From assembly GCA_025055465.1 (NCBI GenBank), contig JANWXA010000138.1, positions 1 through 5,191 on the forward strand: a stretch of DNA of 5,191 bases. Reading direction: 5' to 3'. Of the stretch, positions 1 to 5,191 are shown in pieces. The position numbers and the translations under genes were made by a program. How positions within the stretch are numbered: the stretch's first letter is position 1; each line of letters opens with the position of its first letter. The stretch comes from Candidatus Kapaibacterium sp. (GTDB lineage Bacteria; Bacteroidota; Ignavibacteria; Kapaibacteriales; HRBIN21). The notes below the pieces were generated by a model, which saw nothing but the letters and a program-made list of their open reading frames with translations, searched no databases and was not told the DNA's origin.

Positions 1-1549
1 AGCCCAGCAGATCGCTGGCAGCCCCCACCTGCCAGCGGAGCCTGATGGCACCGTCTTCTGCCACTGCTTCGGTAAAGTGCGGAGACGGGGGTGGCACGAT
101 ATCGGGCAGGAGCACCAGTACCGCTGGCGTCCAGTCGCTGCGGTTCCCACGGCGGTCAACGGCACGGACTTGGTACCAGAAGGTTGTGCGCCCGGCCTCA
201 GGGGTGAGGACGTCCACGAATGTGGTGTCTTCCAGAATATGGGTGCTCACGAGCGTGAATTCTTCAACGGGTGAGAGGGCACGGGCAACTTCGTAGCCCC
301 AGATGTCCTTGGCAGTACTGTGAGTCCACAAGAGATGTGCTTTTCCGATCTCGCCATAGCCCATGAAGTACCGAGGAGGCGGAGGTGGGATGATGTCTGG
401 CACCGGCACGATATGCGGTAGCGAGGGGTCGCTCTCTTCGCCTTCCTCTGTGACAGTGGTAACGGCGTAAGCAACGTACTCAGTAGGGAGTTCTCCTGGT
501 CGGTCTACAAGGCTGCGGGTCCCTGTTGGCAGAGGCTGTGGGGTCAAGCGAACGCGGGCAGTATCCATACCGAACGGCCATCGGTAGACGTGGTAGCCGG
601 CGGCACGGTAGTCCTGCGAGGCCTCCCAGACGATGACAATGCTATCACCCTCGGGCCGAGCGATGATACCGTAGGGAGCTAAGATTGGACGGGCATCCCG
701 GGCCACAACGGCAACGGGTTCGCTCCAGGGCCCCTCGTATCCGAAGACATCTACGGCGCTGACACGATAGCGGTAGACTTTGTCTTTCTGCAGCCTTTCT
801 GTGTCAGCATAGAGATACTCGGCGGGGACGCTCTCGTCAATCCAGAGCGTGATGATAGGGGCTTCGGTCATACGAATGAACCCCGTATCCCCCGGTGCTT
901 GGCGCCAGACGTGATAGCCGCAGATGCCCCGTGCTTGTCCACCTTTGAAGTCCCAGAGGAGGTGGATGCGGAGGCTATCGGCGGCCTTCCCTCGTAGGTT
1001 CTTCGGAGGCTCGGGAAGCTCTCGAGACCCTGCCAGCACGTCCAAGACTTCCGCAACGACAGAATCACCGATGGCAAGGGCATAATCGTAGCGCCGTCCG
1101 CTCCGGGCAGTCGTGTCGTGGTATGTAGTGCCGAGAATTGGAGCAACTCGGGGGAAATCGTCAATCAACATCTCCTGTAGCAACTCGAGGAGCTCACGGC
1201 GGACAGTGTCGGGCTGTTGTGGGTTAGCGGCTGCTGTGATGACGAGCTCAACCGTATCCAGCCATCCCGGGGAGGCATCGGCGGGTGCATACAGGGTCCA
1301 CTGGGCCCGCGGAAGCCGGCGAACGGCTGCCAGTGGTTCATAGACATTCTTGCGGCTCTCGCGCCGTACGATACGGTACTCTGCAGGTAAGGGCCGGTCC
1401 AACGGGAGAGTCCACGCCAATCGTATACCGACGTTATCACCTTTAGCCCACAGGAGAGGCCGAGGCTGGGACCATGCTACGACGGTGCTGCAAATAACAG
1501 CCGCCCCTATAGTGCGCAGCCCCAAGGCCCTTGTCCTCCCCATCCCCAT
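1..1549 (-). CDS. Secreted multi-domain fibronectin type III protein (3' end missing)
   Basis: I translated this frame codon by codon from ATG 1549-1547 to base 1. It is open for 516 codons and runs off the left edge. An in-frame TAG at 1555-1553 fixes the start at or after 1549. Residues 1-27 form a signal peptide. Repeated FnIII-like modules follow, each with a strand-B Trp (W46, W199, W308, W408, W506), a strand-C Tyr (Y58, Y212, Y319, Y419) and a strand-F Tyr pair or single Tyr in sequences such as YRYRVSAVD and FWYQVRAVD. Later modules are spaced about 100 residues apart, the usual FnIII size. The first module is enlarged by an insertion. Pro-rich linkers join the last three modules. FnIII strings in bacterial exported proteins usually act as spacers or in binding; no catalytic domain is visible, but one could lie in the missing C-terminus, as could a sorting domain. 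It is probably co-transcribed with the gene upstream. Confidence 0.93.
   Translation of the reverse strand, partial: MGMGRTRALGLRTIGAAVICSTVVAWSQPRPLLWAKGDNVGIRLAWTLPLDRPLPAEYRIVRRESRKNVYEPLAAVRRLPRAQWTLYAPADASPGWLDTVELVITAAANPQQPDTVRRELLELLQEMLIDDFPRVAPILGTTYHDTTARSGRRYDYALAIGDSVVAEVLDVLAGSRELPEPPKNLRGKAADSLRIHLLWDFKGGQARGICGYHVWRQAPGDTGFIRMTEAPIITLWIDESVPAEYLYADTERLQKDKVYRYRVSAVDVFGYEGPWSEPVAVVARDARPILAPYGIIARPEGDSIVIVWEASQDYRAAGYHVYRWPFGMDTARVRLTPQPLPTGTRSLVDRPGELPTEYVAYAVTTVTEEGEESDPSLPHIVPVPDIIPPPPPRYFMGYGEIGKAHLLWTHSTAKDIWGYEVARALSPVEEFTLVSTHILEDTTFVDVLTPEAGRTTFWYQVRAVDRRGNRSDWTPAVLVLLPDIVPPPSPHFTEAVAEDGAIRLRWQVGAASDLLG
101..1015 (-). repeat. Three complete tandem FnIII domains in the FnIII protein
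   Basis: Residues about 179-284, 286-385 and 386-483 each follow the FnIII pattern: a Pro-rich entry, a strand-B Trp (LLWD, IVWE, LLWT), a strand-C G-Y-[HE]-V, a Y/F-x-Y strand F with A-V-[DT], and a Ser/Asp-rich turn before strand G (GYEGPWSEP, EGEESDPS, GNRSDWTP). A fourth copy begins at base 100 and is cut by the left edge after its strand-B Trp (W506). The copies share fold pattern rather than close sequence identity, so they are protein-level repeats. Confidence 0.85.
1034..1453 (-). other. First FnIII-like module of the FnIII protein, with a helical insertion
   Basis: Residues about 33-172 begin with a typical strand-B sequence (GIRLAW) and a strand-C Tyr (AEYRIVRR) and end with a typical E-F pair (D-T-T-A-R-S-G-R-R-Y-D-Y). 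Between them lies about 35-40 residues more than a normal FnIII domain. The extra part, roughly 105-135, is rich in Leu and Glu (RRELLELLQEMLIDD) and should be alpha-helical. The domain assignment rests on motif pattern alone. Confidence 0.6.
1469..1549 (-). other. Sec-type signal peptide of the FnIII protein
   Basis: Residues 1-27 have a basic n-region (R5, R7, R12), a hydrophobic core (IGAAVICSTVVAW) and a plausible signal peptidase I site after A-W-S, before Q28. C20 sits inside the hydrophobic core and is preceded by A-V-I rather than a lipobox ending in Gly or Ala, so a lipoprotein is unlikely. A second ATG two codons on (1543-1541) would give nearly the same peptide. Confidence 0.8.
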
Positions 1550-1566
1550 CGTCTATGGCTTACTCC
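1550..1566 (-). promoter_or_regulatory. Intergenic gap with weak ribosome-binding site for the FnIII gene
   Basis: Only ten bases (1559-1550) separate the TAA of the giant gene from the ATG at 1549. The best Shine-Dalgarno-like match is GGAG at 1566-1563, inside the last codons of the upstream gene and 13 bases before the ATG, which is longer than usual. The second ATG at 1543 has a poor GGGG just before it. Weak Shine-Dalgarno signals are common in Bacteroidota-like genomes. The spacing suggests co-transcription and perhaps translational coupling; no promoter or terminator fits here. Confidence 0.45.
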
Positions 1567-4500
1567 GTTTCCATCAAGCTTGGGATGTGCAGGCAATCTG
1601 GTGGGAGCAGGCACTGTGCGCAGCCGGCCTGTGGTCCTGTGTCTACGCAGTTATCGGCGCTGTTCATCTCGGAGAACGGGGCTTTAGGCAGCACACGGAT
1701 TCCGACTCCGAGCAACCCTGGTTCTGCAGGAATGGTGATGGGAATGACTATACTCTGTCCCGGAGGGAGAGCTCGTGGAAGATGCCACGGGAACTGAAGC
1801 CCTGTCACTGTACCGCCGACATTCTTGTGGACGATGATGCGGAATGGGGTACCGGCAAGGATTCGGGCAGGGCCAGTGTTTTGAAGCTCTACCGTATACG
1901 TGCGATTAGCTTCGGTGGTACCAGATGGCGTTGGGCGCGATTCTTCCACTGATCCCCAGCGAAGCAGGGTAGAGAGGCTCTGGTCTGCAGGCGCGGGCAG
2001 GCGCGTCCACGTCCAGCGGTCGAGTTCTAGCGGGAGTCCATCGAGCAGACGGTTTACCGTATCAGGGCGGGACGCTGTTGATCCTGCTTTCTTGGCATTG
2101 AGCAGCGAGAGATGAAACGTGTTCGGAAGGATGGTGTAGCCACCGCCGCCGTTGCTGCCCACGATGGGCTGCAGCTGGAGGGTATCCCATTGTAGGCGCA
2201 CCCCCAGCGGTGCTACTGTGTGTACAGCCTGGATGAAAGAAGTTGTTGGTCCACGCCATTCATGGGCACGCCCGACGCCACCACGAACGCGAAGCCAGAC
2301 GTCGCGCCCAAATTCAAGTGGAAGGGCAAATTGCCGCGCGTCTGCTTCGACTACGGCAAGGAGCTCTATAAAAGCTGGGGTGTGCCGGGCACTGGCGTCC
2401 CGAAACCGACCCGTGGCGGAGACAACCCCGAAACGCAATTCGCTGGGCGCGCCGGTAGTGAAGACAAGTGTATCACGAGAGCGCCCGTGAAATACTTCAG
2501 AGCCATTTGGGTTCCTTGCCCAAAAGTCTCCTTCGACGACAAGCCGATATGGCGTGTTCGATAAGAGCACAGTGGGGAACTGTGTGCTGCCAAGCTGGAG
2601 GATAGGGGCGAGGACGAGGGAGTCGGTATGGAGATCCCATCGGATGACAACTTGCTTTGGTGTGCCTGTGCCCATGTCCCACAGGCGTACGGCGAGGTTC
2701 CGGATCTGCCACTGCCGGAGTCCAGTGCCCCCGCTGCTCCAAGTGTTGTTCGCAGGTGCTCCCAACTTAACCCACAGTAGTTGGATAGTACCGACCCCAG
2801 ATTGTCCTCGTCCTGGCGAAGAGGTGACAACAAGAGCAGGTGGTTGCTGTTCCTCGGCGTTCTGGGTTGTCCACTGTTGGCGTTCATTTGCAAGCCCAGC
2901 GCAGGTTAGGGCTTCTGCCTGATTAGCGAGAGGTCCGCCTTTCTTTGAACCTGACCGGTTGTTCCAGCGTCCGTAGCCGTAGTAGCCGTAATCGGCGGAG
3001 ATCGTGAGTTGGTGGAGTTTTGGGAGGCAGACTTGCCGTCCTGCAACAGTAAAGCACGTGCGGGAGATCGTCAGTTGCCCATCAAAGAGACCGCGAGCAC
3101 GCAGCTCAACGGACTGCTGGCGACAATCTCGGACGGCTTCCTCGCATTTGCTCTTCTTGCGACAGTGATGCCAGTGCCGGTTTAGGTCCACCCAATTGCC
3201 GGAGCCGCAGTAGGAACCTTGTATATGGTCCCATGCCTGCGTTCCCCGCCACCCCGCGGCCGATGCCCAGCCGGACTGATCAAGGGTCAGAGACAGTTCT
3301 AACGCACCACCGAGCTTTACCCGGCCAACATAGTTGTTCCCGCTCCGGTGGAACCGGAAGTAATAGTATCCACAGAAGCCGCTACTGAAGCTCAGTCCAA
3401 AATGGAAAGGGACTGAACCGACGTTGGCAACATCAAGCTTGACGCCAACAACACCGGCACCCTGGAAGTTGCCCTGGAATTGGCCTTCCGTTGGGCAGAG
3501 GCGGAGATAAAAGCCCCGAAGGCTGGTGTATGCCTTGGCAACTACCTCAACGCCAAGAAGGTTGGTACCGATGTTGGCATCCAGGTCCGCCAGAACCCAG
3601 TTCCGGTCGGGGGAAGGACCAACCTGAAAGCAGGGGCTCCCCGGTTGAATGGAAGTGGAAAAGCCAGCAGAGAGAGGCTGAATGCGGGGCAGTTGAACAC
3701 TGACGTTCCCACTGAGGGAAATTGGGGGCTGGAGGCGCCCCCTGCTGATGGACATCGTTGCGCTGACATTGCCCTCCAGCAATCGAGTGGCGGGTATAAC
3801 GACGATTCCACCATCTATGCTCAATTGTGTAGAGCTTCCAAAGGCAATGGTGCTGGTTACGGTCAGCCGGTAAAACTGCAGGGAGGCGTCAGCGAAGATT
3901 AGTCCACCGCGGAAGAGTAGGTTGGTGCTGGGGTCGGGCACGAGAGGTGGTGGAGGGACAATGCCGGAGGTTTCGCTGATCTGATTGCGGTTGATGTTGT
4001 CCAACCGGACATGCCAGCCTGCTCCTACGAGACCGCCAACCAGATGGAAGCCCCCAGGCACAATCGGAATTCCACCGGGTACTACTACGGCTCCCTGTAC
4101 GAACCAGAACCTATACGCTGGTGAGTTGACTGAGCCCAGGGCAAAATCCACTTGTGCTTCCAGCCCGCCTAAGCATGTAAAGCTTCCGTTCAGGGTTCCG
4201 CGGAGCCCCTTTGCTGTGACGGAGCCAGAGCCGGAGCCGTAAGTGATGTCACCCCAATATAGGTCGCCACGAATAGAGAATGCACCGGAAACGGTGACAT
4301 TGAGGCCCGCACCTTCACTGGCCATACAGAGGTCCTCGTAAATCCGGAGGCGGCGAACACGAACTCCGTTGCCCCCTCCGGGCAGCCCTGAACTGGCGTC
4401 AATGCTGATGCCGCCGCTAAGCCCAATCCACCACCGCTTTTGTGTGCCGCTGCAGCCCCCTGTAGTAGGTTGGTGGTACCCCAGCCCTATCTCCTGCACC

Positions 4501-5191
4501 TGGACCTGGATGCCACTAATGGACAGGTTTGCCCAGCTACTGACGTTGAACCATCCCTCTGCCCCCTCCAGCTCGACGCGTCCATCGTTCCAGATGCGGA
4601 GACCATTGAATGTCACGGAGTTGGCGCCGTTGGCCGGCGCATAGAGGCGAACGTTGACAAACTCCAGGTATCCAGAGGCGGGAGCAACTTTGGCGAGCCG
4701 GCCGTTCTGGAGGACAAGCCGGGCGTAAGTGCCAAAATCAAGGCGGATATCTCCGTAAATGTCCAGCGAACCCGTCCAGTTCCAGCTGGCATCGCACGTG
4801 AATCGGATGTAAAGGCTATCTAACTGCGCCCAGTTGGCCGGCTTGCTGAGTCCAGAGGGGAGCAATACCAGTCCGCGGAAGGCAAACTCGCTGAAGGAGC
4901 CTCGACACCAACGGGCGGTGAGAGTATCCATGAGAATGCGGAAGCCGGCAAATCGGATGGTGTCCCGGACCCCCGCTCGGACGTTCAGGCTGAGCTTGAG
5001 CTGCCCACCGATGTCTTCGGCAACGACATTCCGTGCCAGGAAGTCTGCGGTGTCGTTGTCCCCGATCGGCACAGAGAGCCGAAGGCTTGGGATCCAGAGG
5101 CCTCGCCAGCTCGGTGAGCTCCAGTCCGGGAAGACACACCCACCCCCAGGGGGGAAACCCGTCGGGTTAGCCGTCTGCGCGATGTCCAGCA
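1560..5191 (-). CDS. Giant exported beta-rich protein with Ig-like and C-terminal CARDB-like domains (5' end missing)
   Basis: The frame is open from the right edge to a TAA stop at 1562-1560, giving 1209 complete codons. The GTG at 5072-5070 is probably internal, because 39 further sense codons precede it (residue 1 is the codon at 5189-5187). Residues 1-410 are Gly/Ser-rich beta-type sequence with recurring G-[LF]-R-I motifs. A Pro-rich linker lies at about 412-420, followed by more beta-rich sequence to about 640. A Cys/His-rich block spans 661-721 and a Tyr/Gly patch 733-740. An Ig-like region covers about 784-913 and a CARDB-like domain about 1092-1184, followed by four clustered Cys and an acidic end. 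No membrane anchor, LPXTG or PEP-CTERM signal is seen at the C-terminus. I infer a secreted or cell-surface structural or adhesive role; no catalytic motif is visible. From memory it resembles uncharacterised giant Bacteroidota/Chlorobiota proteins. Coding status is near certain; function is unknown. The next gene starts 10 bases downstream. Confidence 0.93.
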   Translation of the reverse strand, partial: LDIAQTANPTGFPPGGGCVFPDWSSPSWRGLWIPSLRLSVPIGDNDTADFLARNVVAEDIGGQLKLSLNVRAGVRDTIRFAGFRILMDTLTARWCRGSFSEFAFRGLVLLPSGLSKPANWAQLDSLYIRFTCDASWNWTGSLDIYGDIRLDFGTYARLVLQNGRLAKVAPASGYLEFVNVRLYAPANGANSVTFNGLRIWNDGRVELEGAEGWFNVSSWANLSISGIQVQVQEIGLGYHQPTTGGCSGTQKRWWIGLSGGISIDASSGLPGGGNGVRVRRLRIYEDLCMASEGAGLNVTVSGAFSIRGDLYWGDITYGSGSGSVTAKGLRGTLNGSFTCLGGLEAQVDFALGSVNSPAYRFWFVQGAVVVPGGIPIVPGGFHLVGGLVGAGWHVRLDNINRNQISETSGIVPPPPLVPDPSTNLLFRGGLIFADASLQFYRLTVTSTIAFGSSTQLSIDGGIVVIPATRLLEGNVSATMSISRGRLQPPISLSGNVSVQLPRIQPLSAGFSTSIQPGSPCFQVGPSPDRNWVLADLDANIGTNLLGVEVVAKAYTSLRGFYLRLCPTEGQFQGNFQGAGVVGVKLDVANVGSVPFHFGLSFSSGFCGYYYFRFHRSGNNYVGRVKLGGALELSLTLDQSGWASAAGWRGTQAWDHIQGSYCGSGNWVDLNRHWHHCRKKSKCEEAVRDCRQQSVELRARGLFDGQLTISRTCFTVAGRQVCLPKLHQLTISADYGYYGYGRWNNRSGSKKGGPLANQAEALTCAGLANERQQWTTQNAEEQQPPALVVTSSPGRGQSGVGTIQLLWVKLGAPANNTWSSGGTGLRQWQIRNLAVRLWDMGTGTPKQVVIRWDLHTDSLVLAPILQLGSTQFPTVLLSNTPYRLVVEGDFWARNPNGSEVFHGRSRDTLVFTTGAPSELRFGVVSATGRFRDASARHTPAFIELLAVVEADARQFALPLEFGRDVWLRVRGGVGRAHEWRGPTTSFIQAVHTVAPLGVRLQWDTLQLQPIVGSNGGGGYTILPNTFHLSLLNAKKAGSTASRPDTVNRLLDGLPLELDRWTWTRLPAPADQSLSTLLRWGSVEESRPTPSGTTEANRTYTVELQNTGPARILAGTPFRIIVHKNVGGTVTGLQFPWHLPRALPPGQSIVIPITIPAEPGLLGVGIRVLPKAPFSEMNSADNCVDTGPQAGCAQCLLPPDCLHIPSLMETE
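1638..1916 (-). other. CARDB-like domain at the C-terminus of the giant protein
   Basis: Residues about 1092-1184 start with a T-Y-T-V-E-L-Q-N-T-G strand. They continue with G-T-P-F-R-I-I-V, then a L-P-P-G-Q-S strand entry, a A-E-P-G-x-x-G-V turn, and end with E-M-N-S-A-D-N-C. This order matches the CARDB (cell-adhesion-related domain in bacteria) pattern of N-x-G, L-x-x-G-x-S and a terminal E-x-N-x-x-N-N. CARDB domains are Ig-like modules of secreted proteins; the assignment is by motif pattern only. Confidence 0.6.
2451..2840 (-). other. Bacterial Ig-like region of the giant protein
   Basis: Residues about 784-913 contain paired beta-strand sequences (VVIRWDLHTDSL, LLSNTPYRLVVEGDF) and end in D-T-L-V-F-T-T-G. 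The order 'L-x-x-x-T-x-Y-x-[LV]-x-V … F-x-T-G' resembles the C-terminal half of Big_5/SbsA-type bacterial Ig-like domains. The segment is somewhat longer than one such domain, so the N-terminal boundary is uncertain. Confidence 0.45.
3027..3209 (-). other. Cys/His-rich block in the giant protein
   Basis: Residues 661-721 hold six Cys (661, 676, 682, 689, 712, 721) in a protein that otherwise has scattered Cys. The central part, N-R-H-W-H-H-C-R-K-K-S-K-C-E-E, also has three His and a run of basic residues, with C682 and C689 seven apart as in a short helix. In an exported protein these are most simply disulfides. A metal site is possible, but no known zinc motif is matched. Confidence 0.5.
3957..4160 (-). 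other. Gly/Pro-rich beta segment typical of a giant-protein family
   Basis: Residues about 344-411 read as alternating beta strands: E-A-Q-V-D-F-A-L-G, then Y-R-F-W-F-V-Q-G-A-V-V-V-P, then G-I-P-I-V-P-G-G-F-H-L-V-G-G-L-V-G-A-G-W. From memory this order of motifs occurs in very large uncharacterised exported proteins of Bacteroidota and relatives. It is followed directly by a P-P-P-P linker (412-415), suggesting a domain boundary. I cannot confirm the family without a profile search. Confidence 0.35.

Noticed and set aside
247..1440. Three consecutive minus-strand frames of 75-98 codons (247-474, 868-1164, 1165-1440).
   Set aside because: They are in a different frame from the continuous FnIII reading frame, which covers all three and shows a signal peptide and repeated domain motifs.
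1490..1549. Lipoprotein signal at C20 of the FnIII protein.
   Set aside because: The residues before C20 are A-V-I, not a lipobox, and the hydrophobic core continues past the Cys to an ordinary A-W-S cleavage site.
1549..1562. One protein split by a frameshift rather than two genes.
   Set aside because: The downstream frame begins with a complete signal peptide right after a stop in its own frame, and the upstream protein ends in a complete CARDB-like domain and tail, so two separate genes fit better.
1350..1952. Plus-strand open frame of 200 codons.
   Set aside because: It overlaps the end of the giant gene and the start of the FnIII gene on the other strand, has no domain pattern, and its composition (Arg/Trp/Ser/Cys-rich) is that of an antisense shadow.
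3480..3902. Plus-strand open frame of 140 codons.
   Set aside because: It lies wholly inside the giant gene with no ribosome-binding site or recognisable protein pattern; GC-rich coding DNA often gives such antisense frames.
5070..5072. GTG at 5072-5070 as the true start of the giant protein.
   Set aside because: The frame stays open for 39 more codons to the window edge, the upstream residues continue the same style of sequence (W-R-G-L-W-I-P), and there is no signal peptide after the GTG.
5143..5153. C5-A-G5 palindrome as a hairpin or terminator.
   Set aside because: The loop is a single base, no T-tract follows, and it encodes a G-G-P-P stretch inside the giant gene.

Overview
The window is one dense stretch of coding DNA on the minus strand. 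It holds two long, incomplete genes in tandem, and both look like large exported, beta-strand-rich proteins. There is no RNA gene, mobile element, CRISPR array, terminator or plus-strand gene that I can support. The only non-coding DNA is a 10-base gap.

Layout in the direction of transcription (high to low coordinates). From the right edge (5191) to 1560 lies the last 1209 codons of a very large protein whose start is outside the window. It has long Gly/Ser-rich beta segments, a Pro-rich linker, a Cys/His-rich block, an Ig-like region and a C-terminal CARDB-like domain with a short Cys-rich tail. Ten bases later, from 1549 to the left edge, comes a second gene. It has a clear Sec-type signal peptide followed by a string of fibronectin type III (FnIII) domains, and it is still open at base 1, so its C-terminus is missing. 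The spacing suggests a single transcript that exports two adhesive or structural surface proteins. Their promoter and terminator are outside the window.

Organism. The DNA is GC-rich by eye, Arg is used much more than Lys, and a modular surface protein is paired with an FnIII protein. From memory, the large protein resembles giant uncharacterised beta-rich proteins of the Bacteroidota/Chlorobiota/Ignavibacteria group (a 'W-x-G-L-x-I-x-x-L-x-L-x-x-P' opening, later 'R-[FY]-W-[FY]-V' followed by a Gly-rich 'G-I-P' segment). I therefore favour that group, with low to moderate confidence. I cannot name a genus and no gene symbol is justified.

The points most worth following up are the family identity of the giant protein, its linkage to the FnIII partner, the Cys/His block, and a predicted helical insertion inside the first FnIII-like module.
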